A stretch of 64,000 nt of DNA from Romanomermis culicivorax (GCA_963922205.1 CAWUHX010000316.1:186001-250000); one strand, 5' to 3'; numbered from the stretch's first letter, positions 47,101 to 54,821 are shown. Program-made: numbers and translations. Notes: generated by a model from the letters alone, not told the origin.

Positions 47101-49368
47101 GCGATATTCGATGCGTCGATATTCCTCAATTAGACCCGGCTCAACGAGCTCGCATCAATTCTTATTTTACGTTCGAAAAATTAGACTACGATAGGAGACA
47201 ACAGAATGCAGACGATCACGGACCTTCGACTAGCAAGGTGGACACCTGCGTCGCCAAAACTTACAGTTTATTGAAGGCGAATGATTTTACGTTCGACGCT
47301 TACGTTCAATTTGTAGAATATATTAGTTTCGTGAAAGCCATGGACGCTCTGAGGAATATGAAATTAGTTTTTGTCGACGATAATAACAAAGCGTACGCCG
47401 CCAATATCAAGGTCATTTGATCAATTGGGAAAAAAGTTTTGCATATAAAGTTTTTGAGGAACTCAAGGATCTGGAAATGGAAATTTTCTGCACTACAGGT
47501 TTAAAGCGCAGCTTCAGAAAATCACAAAAATCGATTTCTTAGGATTCTGTTTTCGGGCAATAAATATTTTCAAGATGAACATGAGATATCCTCTCTCTAA
47601 ACTCATCAAGAAATCACAATATAATCTGCCAATGAGATTCTTTTTCCCAGGGTGTTATTTTTCTGTTCTAAATGTAATTTCTTCAATAGATTTCACAAAG
47701 TGCTATTACCCATTCAGAATATATTTCGTTCATTAAATTCTTTATGAAAAACATGTCTTGTAGAAAAATCAATTATAAAAACTCCTCATGACATTTTTGA
47801 AGTTGATGAATGAAAATTCCTGACAGTTTGACCGATTCCCAACTCTCTTCTGAAAAGTTCCTTCAAGACATCCAAATCATACCATAAATTTTCGGCAATA
47901 TATTACAATTTTTTGATTTTCGCTCATTTTTTCGTCGAATGTTCAGGTTGATTTTGACAGAAGTAAATATCTAAGCGATAAAAATATTCGCCGTCGTCGC
48001 ATTTATCGGGAGAGATTTTTACGCGAAGAAAAAATACGTCTAGATCGTTTAAAGCGCTTAGAAGAAGAAAGACAACGCGTTGAGCGAGAAGAAAAGTAAA
48101 AAACGAAAAAATTTTCGTTTGTTTATTCGTGTTATTCTGGCGAATCATTCTATCTCAATTTCACCTTTATCTAGACTCAAAAATAATTTGCATAAACGAT
48201 ATTTTGAAAAACAAAAAAAAGATCGGTTTCGAGAAAGAGAGGAAAAAAGAAAAATCAAACAACTGGAAAGAAAACGTCAGGTAGAGGAAACCGAAATTGA
48301 AAGGAGAATTCGCCATGAAGAGCGAAAATTAATCGTCGCTCAAAGGAAATTGGAGTCTATTCGTTTGTTGGGCTGTTTGTTCAAGTTGATCGCGGTAAAT
48401 TTTTATACTTATCCAATTACTCTCCTTTTAAACTTTTGAATATTATAAAGTTGGCAAAATAGGATTGATAAAAGCCCTTTAGATTAAAATTTCATAATAT
48501 CTTCTTTTCCTATGTGGCAGTTGTAGCGAACCGATGAAAGTTAGTTCAACGCGAAAAAATTAGCTATATTATACTATAATCAATAATAAAGAACCCTCCA
48601 CGACCGACAAAGAAGCAAAAAGACCAATAATCTGTTCAAATCATGATTTGTCGAGCAGTGCGCTCATGTGTCGGCACAGTCCCAACGAAATCACAAGGGA
48701 ATTAGCATGATCTTGTTTTCATTTCGGGTGTCATGCAGAAGGACATACAGCAGTAAAAGGTTCTCACAAATTTTGTGCCAATTTAACCTACCTGTTAGTT
48801 TGTCGCTGCAACCGCCATTTCAAAGTAAATGGGCTATAGTGTATAAATATAACAGTAAGAATTTTTGTATTCAAATACTGGCTTCTTCTGGTGAAAATTT
48901 CATGCTATCGCATGTGCATAGAGTGCATTTTTCGTTATAGCCAGTTGTATCGAAACAAAAAGTATTACAAGAGTTGATCAATTTGGAGGAAGCTCAAAAA
49001 AAGGAGCAAGAGGAAAAAGATCGTTTAGAAAAAATGAATGAAGAATGTCGACAGCAAATCTTGGCGGAAAAAGAGTACGAACTTCGGACAAAGGTACAAT
49101 TCCTCCTACAATCAGGGAGAAGTTTGGTTTATGTTTTATCAAATTTTCTGTCAGTTTCGCGACTTCTTGACAATTTTGAGGTCTTGTTCTATAGATTCTC
49201 AAGAAATACCAGGAAAAAAATTACGAACGTGAAGAATATCGTCGTGAACGTTTACGGGAGATAGTGCAAGAAAAACGCACCGCTTTACCGAGCTTCGTTC
49301 AGAACGGGAAACGCTTAGGGCTATCTTACGAAACGAAAATTTATGCCTATGATCCGCATGGCGATTGA
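22697..49368 (+). CDS. AKAP17A: AKAP17A homologue, splicing regulator and PKA anchor (6 exons)
   Basis: Spliced CDS: 22697-23180, 47032-47411, 47947-48095, 48175-48394, 48941-49093, 49195-49368. It is 1560 bp, 519 residues, with every junction GT-AG and in frame (phases 1,0,2,0,0). Residues 1-161 hold the conserved family N-terminus (LYLKPISRITVTVQLP, ISNWDIIEKLK, FPTRYAWDSFFRDA, PGERPDTVRLEKLPCKW). Residues about 150-290 form the RRM (VFEIFGDIRCVDIPQLDP, FTFDAYVQFVEY, AYAANIK). Residues 290-500 are a long Arg/Glu/Lys coiled coil (EERKLIVAQRKLESIRLL). Vertebrate AKAP17A is a nuclear-speckle protein that binds PKA regulatory subunits and influences splice-site choice; this role is inferred from homology. 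At about 519 residues it is shorter than vertebrate forms (about 690), lacking their C-terminal tail. No promoter was identified. Confidence 0.93.
23436..23760 (-). repeat. Dispersed repeat L, copy 1
   Basis: Inverted copy of 32690-33016. Shared features are TAGAGAT...GGGAACCCG at one end, ACCCGAAAACAAATACCCATG, and ATGTGATGACACATCAATTA. The terminal CGGGTNCCCGATACATCTCTA resembles a hAT-like or MITE terminus, but no TSD was found. Non-coding. Confidence 0.65.
24140..24275. repeat. GC-rich self-complementary block
   Basis: Alternating motifs GCGGCCCGCA, GCGGGTGGTAACCCGC and GCGGTTTACGGGCCCGC, able to form several hairpins in otherwise AT-rich DNA. It looks like the subterminal region of a DNA transposon (CAGTGCGGCCCGC at about 24152), but the partner end was not found. 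The frames reported through it are composition artefacts. Confidence 0.5.
24596..24945 (+). mobile_element. Family K element (K1), TSD GTGGAGAC
   Basis: 350-bp element with ends CATACATGTACGTGTGG and CTGTGCATGTATG, flanked by perfect GTGGAGAC (24588-24595 and 24946-24953). Near the left end is a triple direct repeat of TTGACCCCCAGCAGATT, and one more copy lies near the right end. Almost identical interior to K2. Its ends also match the CATACATG form of family A. Confidence 0.93.
25516..25760 (-). pseudogene. PIF/Harbinger transposase N-terminal relic
   Basis: Minus-strand frames give KRRQHKRRWYIRPV, then after a one-base frame change SQYNNLIKDLRDRPMFLNYF and WMF. This fits the HARBI1/PIF nuclease N-terminus (RRWWVRP...Y..L...LR..D...F.NYFRM). 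Catalytic residues lie downstream in the family and were not found. It is a short fragment with at least one frameshift. Confidence 0.6.
25940..26700. repeat. AT-rich diverged tandem repeat
   Basis: Recurrent unit of about 65-130 bp built of CATTAAAAATNATTAAATTTTC, TTTGATNAAAAAACTAG and ATTTTTCNCATTTTT blocks. Unit boundaries are blurred by divergence. No coding signal. A further diverged AT-rich stretch without features runs to about 27780. Confidence 0.5.
28139..28299 (+). mobile_element. Family A MITE (A8)
   Basis: CATACCTGTGAGAGGTCCG to ATTGCAGGTATG, 161 bp, with the usual interior (GTCGAAAAAGGTCGAAAT, GGTATATGGTTGGCCAAG). The flanking 8-mers do not match. It may be a recombined copy or sit inside a degraded N-type element, since AACACGGGCCTG follows at about 28314. 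Confidence 0.75.
28420..28665 (+). repeat. Family H right-end fragment (H4)
   Basis: Matches the end of H1: GAGTGAGCAACCAAAAATTTA, TTGCACATTGCAACCTG and ending AAAAAAAGCCCTG. Non-coding. Confidence 0.6.
29315..30677 (+). mobile_element. hAT-like element M2, TSD GATGATTC
   Basis: 1363-bp element from CAGGGTTAGCGGGCATTGGG to TTTCCCAACCCTG, flanked by perfect GATGATTC (29307-29314 and 30678-30685). The left end carries tandem copies of GGGTTGATGGGTTTTTTTGG and TTGGAAAATTCTGGG. The interior has the hATC relic. It is the inverted counterpart of M1. Confidence 0.93.
30102..30488 (+). pseudogene. hAT transposase C-terminal (hATC) relic in M2
   Basis: Reads LATFGSVHRKLHNRLPSASV then EKLVFIKFNAKKFF, matching the hATC dimerisation region and the M1 relic. 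The upstream part is scrambled relative to M1 by frame changes. Only the C-terminal part of the transposase remains. Confidence 0.6.
30876..31874 (+). mobile_element. Complete family B element (B4), TSD CTTGGGTA, inside B3
   Basis: 999-bp copy from CACCGTTTTTTTTCC to AAAAAACGGTG, flanked by perfect CTTGGGTA (30868-30875 and 31875-31882). The target is itself B sequence, so this is a self-insertion. Non-coding; its enzyme source is unknown. Confidence 0.95.
32068..32535. repeat. Long inverted repeat (foldback V2)
   Basis: Arms of about 140 bp (32068-32205 and 32406-32535) are complementary with mismatches: AGTGTCC, GCCGAAAAAGTCATTTG, GGACACTTTCCCATAGGATG and TTTTTGTAGGCACAAATGTC against their counterparts. 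The spacer is about 200 bp. It could be a foldback or long-TIR MITE. No TSD was settled. The frame at 32349-32564 is an artefact. Confidence 0.7.
32690..33016 (+). repeat. Dispersed repeat L, copy 2
   Basis: Inverted counterpart of 23436-23760, ending CGGGTCCCCGATACATCTCTA immediately before the mariner flank. Non-coding. Confidence 0.65.
33029..34346 (+). mobile_element. mariner/Tc1-type transposon, DD37E
   Basis: 1318 bp with 32-bp terminal inverted repeats: ACGGGTGTCCACTAAAAATC at the left and its complement at the right (34315-34346). TA follows the right end; TG precedes the left one. The paralogous repeat E copy at 44661-44680 has a single TA at this point, showing the unoccupied site and that the left TA has mutated. 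It encodes one transposase with a premature stop. Confidence 0.95.
33187..34227 (+). pseudogene. DD37E mariner/Tc1-type transposase with one in-frame stop
   Basis: Starts MSSSEDSLRLRVYNFY and runs 346 codons to TGA at 34225. A helix-turn-helix region (SMSIHQCARRFGISKSYTHK) is followed by the catalytic core: FILDDESYF (first Asp), VFWPDQASSHYA (second Asp) and VIEDFWSYLK (Glu). I count 37 residues between the second Asp and the Glu, the DD37E spacing of insect elements. TAG at 34066-34068 interrupts LKSLV-AKGWQAKN; everything else is open. An upstream in-frame extension to 33121 is probably untranslated. Confidence 0.92.
34347..34960 (+). repeat. Dispersed repeat E, copy 1
   Basis: Matches 44045-44680 in reverse orientation: ATTGTTCCACAAA, CAAGAAAGTTTAAACAGT, ATGATGCCGCCGAATTTTATC, GATCATTGACTC-type blocks and GCAAGCTCCCGGCCAATCAG. 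The mariner element is inserted at its left edge. The frame at 34211-34573 crosses the mariner end and this repeat and is not a gene. Confidence 0.75.
34961..35399. other. No recognisable feature
   Basis: Intronic AT-rich DNA between repeat E and D2. No gene or recognised repeat was seen. Confidence 0.5.
36282..36503 (-). pseudogene. Possible hAT transposase C-terminal fragment in P1
   Basis: 73-codon frame reading LDSILCVRYGLALRNESCKF, then TVTKPTSKKFTSGMYDQLN and an acidic tail ending the protein. The YGL...C..F.VT...F.S.MY spacing is reminiscent of the last part of some hAT transposases, and its position near a hAT end fits. No catalytic residue is included, so the assignment is tentative. 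Confidence 0.4.
36660..37620 (-). repeat. Family C repeat (C2), inside P1
   Basis: Matches C1 and C3. Contains TCTAATCTACATACAAGAATG, AAAATTTTTTGGGTATTGAC, GGCGCGAAGCGCCGG at about 37494 and a CTCCACATGGGG end. Non-coding. Confidence 0.75.
38043..38715. mobile_element. M-type hAT fragment (M3), inside P1
   Basis: Begins CAGGGTTGGAAAAGATGGG, like M1 and M2, with GGGTTTT runs. At 38445-38475 it carries GCCTAAGCC-type hexamers. The far end has lost AACCCTG. No hATC remnant was seen. Confidence 0.5.
40659..41772. mobile_element. hAT-like element U1
   Basis: Ends CAGTGTTTTATTTGTACAAG and GTACAAAAAAAAAACAGTG, flanked by AATAAATT and AATCAATT (one mismatch). A repeat shared with 9547-10100 starts at about 40985. 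Short GTACAA motifs recur near both ends. Non-coding. Confidence 0.7.
41773..42239. other. Intronic sequence with a solo transposon end
   Basis: No gene seen. At 42114 a terminus-like CAGGGTTTTTTTTGTACATG begins, similar to U1 ends, but its partner was not found. Confidence 0.4.
42240..43090 (-). repeat. Family C repeat (C3)
   Basis: Matches C1 and C2: TTACAAGCATTGTGGAACAA, TTATTCGTTAACTCTCATGAAC and the palindrome GGCGCGAAGCGCCG near 42975. Non-coding. Confidence 0.7.
43161..43978. repeat. Long inverted repeat (foldback V1), about 190-bp arms
   Basis: Left arm 43161-43348 and right arm 43790-43978 are complementary with about 20% mismatch: GATGTAGAATACCCTGAAA, ATCAACAGGGTTTCTGTAAAT, AAACATGTAAAAATAGGCAA and TGGAATCTTGAAAACT against their reverse complements. 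The spacer is about 440 bp without a long frame. This is a long-TIR or foldback MITE. TSDs could not be fixed. Confidence 0.8.
44045..44680 (-). repeat. Dispersed repeat E, copy 2 (holds empty mariner site)
   Basis: Reverse complement of 34347-34960. At 44661-44680 it reads, on the minus strand, TAGTTTGATCTACTAATTG, the uninterrupted form of the mariner flanks. The ORF at 44280-44621 is an artefact of the repeat. Confidence 0.75.
44875..44990 (-). repeat. Partial tandem copy of repeat E
   Basis: AAATTCTGCGGCATCCGATGG...GGAAGTGCCCATAAAC...ACTCATTTTC repeats, in the same orientation, the block at 44530-44640. It is a diverged partial duplication about 350 bp away. Confidence 0.6.
44991..45977. 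other. Intronic sequence, nothing recognised
   Basis: About 1 kb of apparently low-copy DNA within AKAP17A intron 1. No long frame or recognised repeat. Confidence 0.5.
45978..46874. mobile_element. hAT-like element S1
   Basis: Begins CAGGGTTTTATTTTTGATTT and ends GGCCTAAAAATAAAACTCTA. Flanked by CTCCCGAT and CTTCCGAT (one mismatch; 45970-45977 and 46875-46882). Both subterminal regions carry GCCAATTGG and AGGAGCCAATTAG motifs. It lies only about 160 bp before AKAP17A exon 2. Non-coding. Confidence 0.7.
47032..47411 (+). CDS. AKAP17A: AKAP17A coding exon 2 (RRM core)
   Basis: Acceptor CATTTTTCTAG ends at 47031. Encodes residues 162-288, including VFEIFGDIRCVDIPQLDP and the AYAANIK end of the RRM. 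The donor AAG/GTCATT at 47412 is a weak match to consensus but keeps frame with exon 3. Sequence before 47032 in the same frame is intron. Confidence 0.92.
47947..48095 (+). CDS. AKAP17A: AKAP17A coding exon 3
   Basis: Acceptor GAATGTTCAG. Starts VDFDRSKYLSDKNIRRRR, matching the family sequence after the RRM, then an Arg/Glu-rich helix (RLDRLKRLEEERQRVEREE). Donor AA/GTAAAA at 48096, phase 2. Confidence 0.9.
48175..48394 (+). CDS. AKAP17A: AKAP17A coding exon 4 (coiled coil)
   Basis: Acceptor TTTATCTAG. Encodes LKNNLHKRYFEKQKKDRF and the conserved EERKLIVAQRKLESIRLLG. Donor GCG/GTAAAT at 48395. The preceding intron is only 79 bp. Confidence 0.9.
48941..49093 (+). CDS. AKAP17A: AKAP17A coding exon 5
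   Basis: Acceptor TTTTTCGTTATAG, chosen over the CCAG four bases later because only it keeps frame. Encodes PVVSKQKVLQELINLEEAQK to EYELRTK, 51 codons. Donor AAAG/GTACAA. Confidence 0.85.
49195..49368 (+). CDS. AKAP17A: AKAP17A terminal coding exon 6
   Basis: Acceptor TGTTCTATAG. Encodes ILKKYQEKNYEREEYRRERL and ends SYETKIYAYDPHGD followed by TGA at 49366-49368. No AATAAA was found within several hundred bases; the first seen is at 50186, inside R1, so the native polyadenylation signal is a variant or was not recognised. Confidence 0.88.
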   Translation: MLKKYQEKNYEREEYRRERLREIVQEKRTALPSFVQNGKRLGLSYETKIYAYDPHGD

Positions 49369-49630
49369 AATTTCTAATTCATGCGTTTACTATCAAGTTT
49401 GTGATTTTTCCTGCCAATCAAATATCTTTGCTACGCCGTAAAAACGAACTATGCGTTTGTAAACTCGCGTTTTGTCTGTTCTTCGTCTTCATTCGCATCA
49501 AATGTGGAAATCTTCATTCGGGAAAGTTATCAAGCTAGAAAAGTTGTAAAGTTCAATCGACTTCGCACTGAGATACTGTACTCCAGCGATTCTCTGTCGG
49601 GATACAGCGACGACGACACGATGCACCTAG

Positions 49631-50795
49631 CAGTGTTGCCAGATGTGACGGGTTCCCGTCAATTTTGACGGGAAACGAGGCAATTGACGGGATGAAAAAA
49701 TGACGGGATTTGTGACGGTATTTCACTATTTGTGACGGAATTGACGGGAATCTGGCGATATTGACGGGTTGTGTGACGGGAATGAGTTTTTGACGGATTG
49801 AGATATTTCCATACATTTGGGTTGGCTTGGTTTACGATGTATTGCATAGTATACTGTTTATTTATTTTTATTTTTGGTGTTTTTTTATTATCGATTTTTT
49901 GGCGAAGTTGGAAATGTGATTATATTTAAGATTGCAAGTAAAAACTATGCTTTAAAGTGAAAGTGTAATTGGTAAGGTAGGTTTAGGTACATTCAGTGTT
50001 TCTTTTTTATGCACGAATTTTGGTCGTTTTTTGTTCACCGGCTGTGCACACCCACTTAAATTTGTGCACGTAACGTTATAAGTATATACAATTGCACATT
50101 TAGATGCAAAAAATTTGTGCAAGGACCTGAAAAAATATGCATTGTGCACAAAAAAGAAACCATGGGTACATTCCATACTTTAAAAAATAAATCAGAACCC
50201 GTGAGGCGTGAATATATGTTGATGATGCCGTTTCGAACCAATTTATGCTGCATTTATTGGTTAATTATTGGTTTTTTTTGTTATCTACGGGTATGCATTT
50301 CTAGCAGGGGCTGACAAATCGTAAACTTTTGGGTTTTTGCTTTTTTAACATGCACTTAATTGATTGTTCAGCCCAAAATTTTAATTAATTCTATAGAAAT
50401 TTAAGGTAATACTTCAAAAACGAGAAGGTCGGCCGGAGGCTCTGCCCAAATTTTTTATGGATTTTTTTTAGGAATTTAAGGTAATTTTGCAAAAACGAGA
50501 GGGTCGGCCGGAGGCTCTGCACAAATTTTCAATTTGTTGCCAATGATAATGATGTTGATAATGAAGAAAATGACATCTTTTGTGCAATTGAGCTTATTGA
50601 ATGTGTTGATATTGAATAAAGTTGTTGAATATACGCTTTTCCATTTTATTTCTCACGTTTGTATCGATTATGTATTAGTTTTTTTTATAATTTCGTTGAC
50701 GGGGTTTGTGACGGGTTTCAAAATTTATGTGACGGGATTTTCGGTTTTTTTCGAAAAAAATGACGGGTTTTTAATAATTCCATCTGGCAACACTG
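49631..50795. mobile_element. hAT-like element R1 with TGACGGG repeats, TSD GCACCTAG
   Basis: 1165-bp element with ends CAGTGTTGCCAGATG and CATCTGGCAACACTG, flanked by perfect GCACCTAG (49623-49630 and 50796-50803). Both ends are studded with TGACGGG (about ten copies at 49657-49800 and four at 50697-50767), a pattern typical of hAT subterminal transposase-binding sites. It sits about 260 bp after the AKAP17A stop. No transposase; J1 is nested within it. Confidence 0.95.
49995..50165. mobile_element. Short MITE (J1), TSD GTACATTC, inside R1
   Basis: 171-bp element with inverted ends AGTGTTTCTTTTTTATGCAC and GTGCACAAAAAAGAAACC, flanked by perfect GTACATTC (49987-49994 and 50166-50173). It contains several GTGCAC/TGTGCA motifs. 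Similar ends occur near 25180-25270. Confidence 0.8.
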
Positions 50796-50803
50796 GCACC
50801 TAG

Positions 50804-51049
50804 GGTTTTTTGCACGCACACAGCAACCAAATTTTTTCTATTGAGTTGCACAGTGCGACTTGAAGCCTGACTGCCCTTTTGATTAGGTTATAGAGTTTCC
50901 TGTCCAGAGATGCGTTATATCTGGAAAAGTTTGCGGCGCTTCGCGCCTGATTTTAATTATTTATAACAATTTTTCTGTATTATTCCAGTGCGCGGTAAGA
51001 AAATGTCTAGCTAATGCTTATAGCTTTTAAATATCTACATATCGTGGAT
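50804..51049. repeat. Family H fragment (H5)
   Basis: GGTTTTTTGCACGCACACAGC start, CTGACTGCCCTTTTGATTAGG and GGCGCTTCGCGCC, as in H3. It ends where the A array begins. Confidence 0.6.
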
Positions 51050-51687
51050 CATACCTGTAAGAGGTCCGACCAGTTGGGGGCATACCTACCTGTAAGCATA
51101 CCTGTAAGACCTCCGACCAGTTGGGGGGGGGGGGTAGAAAAAAGTCGAAATTTTTTCCAAAAAACATACACTTTTTTGCAATTTTTAATTTTTTCCAAAC
51201 GGGGGGGGGGTTGGGGGGGAATGATTTTGGGTACAGGCTTGGCCAACATACCTGTAAGACCTCCGACCAGTTGGGGGGGGGGGTAGGAAAAAGTCGAAAT
51301 TTTTCCCAAAAAAGGCCAAAAAACATACACTTTTTTGAAAATTTTTTCCAGACTGGGGGGGGGGTTGGGGGGAATGATTTTGGGTACAGGGTTGGCCGAG
51401 TTGGGGGGTCCCCGTCCCCCCCTAGCCCCCCCCCTCAAGTACAGGTATGTTGGCCAAGTTGGGGGGGGGTCCCCCCCCCAAGTACAGGTATGCCTGTAAG
51501 AGGTCCGACCAGTTGGGAGGGGGGTAAATCAGGAATTTTGGGGAAAAAGTCGAAATTTTTCCCAAAAAGGCCAAAAACATACATTTTTTGCCAATTTTTT
51601 CCAAACTGGGGGGGAGGGGTTGGGTATATGGTCGGCCAAGTTGGGGAGGGTTCCCCCCCCCCAACTCCCCTCCCAACTACAGGTATG
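51050..51687 (+). mobile_element. Array of nested or tandem family A MITEs
   Basis: At least five left ends (CATACCTGTAAGAGGTCC or CATACCTGTAAGACCTCC near 51050, 51080, 51098, 51248 and 51490) and several right ends (AGTACAGGTATG near 51450 and 51490; ACTACAGGTATG at 51687). Two internal units share GGGGGGAATGATTTTGGGTACAGG, so part is a direct duplication. All long frames here are G/C-tract artefacts. Confidence 0.85.
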
Positions 51688-53020
51688 AGTTGGGGGGGGG
51701 GGTCAAAAAAAGTCGAAATTTTTTTCATTTTTTACTTCACGCGCATAATACAGCGTGGTAGAACGGCTGCTAAAATCACCCTCCTTCTGTTAATGGCAGC
51801 GTAGCTTGCCAGTTAAAACGAACATACATCAGTCTTATATCTTTTCTATTATGTATATCTTATAGCGTGTACGTGTTGAACGGGTGTCAACCAGCTCCAC
51901 TAATACCTCCATCTAGTCAAAAATACACAAAATATCTAATTGGACTCGAGTTCTGAGAATACAGTAATGAGATCGATTGACTGTAGTTCTGAGTAAAATG
52001 ATCAACTTGACGATAAACAGTAAGGTTAGTGTTAAACTATGAATTGAATGGGACGCCAGTCAGACTATGTGGTTTGATGTATTCTGATACGTTTTGCAAT
52101 ATATTATATTAATTTTTTTCAGCGCCGCTTATACTCATTTACAGTAGACGTTCATGCCTATAGTGGATCGATCAATCTGGATTGGAAGATTATGTGATAT
52201 TATTTCATTTTTAAATATTGTGATACATATTGACAGCATTACAAAAGTATGTATTAATCAATAGGATAAAATCAATAAAGTGATTTATTCAATGCGTAAT
52301 ATACAGGGAAGGTTTACACTGCTGAGATTTGCAATGATGTGGGGGCATGTAGAGACAATGTTATAAATAGTCTTTGTACTGGAATAATGCAAAGACCGAT
52401 GTATAGTAATCAGCAATCTTGATCCTTAATCCTGAGTTCCTGACCTGATAAGGATCAGGAAAGGAAAGGGCCAGGTAAAGTTGTCCTTAACGTCCCTAAA
52501 TTTAAGGATTGCGAAGACTACCTGACAAATATGTTACAGTAAGATTAGATATTGAGATGAGTAAGTTGTATTATAAAGACGACCAGACAGTAGATTTTAT
52601 ACATTTAATTGATCTTGTACATTATTATATTGATTATTTTTTGTTTGCGTTTACGTTGCACATGTTTACATAATTTTGTTGATTTTTAAATTTTGAAATT
52701 ATAAATTTAAAAATTTTTCAAGTTTGAATTTTAAAATTTTAATCTTTTTTGTTTTTTATTTTAAATTTTTTGCATTTTTTATGTTAAATTTTTTTATTTA
52801 AACCTTTTTTAACTTTTTTAGTTTTAATTTTAGAATTTTTCAAATAAAAATTTTGAACTTTTCTAATTTTGAATTTTAATTTTTTTCAATATAAGTTTAA
52901 ATTTTTTTTCAATTTTAAGTTTTAAAATTTTTTAGCCCATAATTTAAAAATTTTCCAATTTTCAATCTTATATTTTTGCCACATTAAATGAAATTGGAGA
53001 TATGTCATATTAAGTGAAAA
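51688..53020. other. Mostly unrecognised sequence
   Basis: An A-type remnant (GTTGGGG...AAAAAGTCGAAATTT) extends to about 51730. The rest has no recognisable gene or repeat, ending in A/T low-complexity DNA (AATTTTNAAATTTT runs, 52680-52980). Confidence 0.5.
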
Positions 53021-53021
53021 G

Positions 53022-53640
53022 CATACATGTAACGGAGTTCGGAGGTCTGGGGGGGGGGGGTCGGTAATTCCCAAAATTTCAGGGGGGGGCCCTTCTAACT
53101 GAGGGAAGACTCAAGGGAAAACCAACTTAAGAAAGGCTCCCCAAAATACACTCTCAACAATAATAATCCCCTGAGAAGACTTACCTAGTCCTGCTTCTCA
53201 AATACGATTCAAAGAAATGGCAAGGGGTCACTGGTGGCTTTGGATATCGGTCGGCAAATGGGGGAAGTGGTCCACTCGGTTTGGCAATGGGTAACTCTGG
53301 AGGTCGGGTGAGGCTCTAGTATTCAATCGGACGGGTGACAGGGGTGACCTGGTGGGAAGGGACAACAGGTGTTCTCGATATGAGCTGGGGTGGCGGACGC
53401 AGTGACTAAAACGAATATGCAAATTCGGCAATGGATGCAAGGGGAATACGAGTATTTAAATTCATTATCAAATAATAAGACGGCCGACGGGGACTGAAAT
53501 ACAAAGTCGGATGTGAGCTAGAACCCAGAGAAATGAGCACAAAACTAACAAAACAGGCCCGGACCTCATAGGCCTACAGTATGGCCTGGGTGGAGCTTAC
53601 GACGCCCAAGCTAACTTCTGCAGAGGAAATCAGTGCAGAA
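53022..53640. other. GC-richer segment led by a solo CATACATG end
   Basis: Begins CATACATGTAACGGAGTTC, the terminus shared by A6 and A10, but no partner CATGTATG is near. It continues as a GC-richer stretch (GGGTGACCTGGTGGG, GGAGGTCGGGTGAGG) unlike its surroundings. Minus-strand Pro/Ser-rich frames are not supported as genes. It may be the remnant of an unrelated transposon or LTR. Confidence 0.4.
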
Positions 53641-54189
53641 GATGCCTATGGTCACATAGACATTTTCCAGTTCGAATATGTTAAGCATTGGGAATGATTT
53701 TCATTCTCATGCTAAACATATGACCATCTTTTAATGAGAACTTCCAAACTAGTCATTTTGTGTTGCAAAACATCGCTATTTTTTACGGATAATAGGTGCA
53801 CGTGATGCTCCAATTATGGCCATGAGCTCGTAGAGCTTATCTGGCTGAAATTCTGATTGAAGGGTCACACTGTAGCTTATGTGTGGAAAGAACAACAACA
53901 AAATGTAACAAAAATGACACACAAAATGCATGTAAAACACAATGAAGGAAACAAAATAAAAGTAAGTAACTGTCAAATAAAAAGTGGCGAAAACATAAAA
54001 TATCAACATAATAGAAATCACGCGACGTTTGGGTAAAATTGGTCGGCATCAGCAAAATTCTTTGGCTTTGTGTGACACAAGCACATGGCCCGTCAATTTT
54101 ATTGTCAGTATAGTGTGCTTTTCGCATCCTGGGTGCCTCCCGGATGCGTCCTGGAGGCGACTGGCATAGATGGTTAGTTTCGCCTGGTA

Positions 54190-54620
54190 AATTTTTTCAA
54201 TTTCAAATTATTTTAATTTTAAATTTTTTAATTTCAAATTTTCAAATAAATTTTAAATTTTTCAACTTTTGAATTTTCCTAATTTTGAAATTTTTTAAGT
54301 TCAAATTTTATAATTTTCAATTTTAACTTCAAATTTTTTCAATTTTAGCTTCAAATTTTTTCAATTTTAAATTTCAAATTTTTTATACTTTGTTTATTTC
54401 AAGTTTTAAATTTGTTCATTTTAAATTTGAAAAATTTCCAATTTTAAATTCGAAAAATTTTCAATTTCAAATTTTAAAATTTTTCAATTATAAATTGTGA
54501 AATTTTCTGATTATGAATTTCAAATTTAAAATTTTTTGAATTTGTTCATTCTAAATTTTGAAAATTTTCAATTATGAATTTTAAAATTTTCTAATTTTAT
54601 GTTTAAAAAATTTTTTAAAT
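54190..54620. repeat. A/T low-complexity tract
   Basis: Continuous irregular repeats of TTTTAAATTTCAAATTTTTC type. A similar tract is at 52680-52980. No coding potential. Confidence 0.7.
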
Positions 54621-54821
54621 TAATGAACAAATTACATGCAACGCGTGCATTATTGTGCAGACACTCGCGAACGCGAACGTTATGAAAATTTACTCACATG
54701 TTTGATGTTTATGAAGTTATTTGTAACTTAAAGTTCCAGGTCTGCACGTTTTAAAATTTATCTCATACGGTTCAATATTCACACATTTACTGTACTATAT
54801 AAAACTCGAGTTCATTTAGCC

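Noticed and set aside
48668..48940. 90-codon frame between AKAP17A exons 4 and 5
   Set aside because: Lies wholly within intron 4, ends at the exon 5 acceptor and has no recognisable domain.
51049..51804. Several 84-227 codon Gly- or Pro-rich frames
   Set aside because: They follow the G and C tracts of family A MITEs and recur wherever such a MITE occurs.
53228..53440. Minus-strand Pro/Ser-rich frame in a GC-richer segment
   Set aside because: No domain, start context or splice signals; composition alone explains it.
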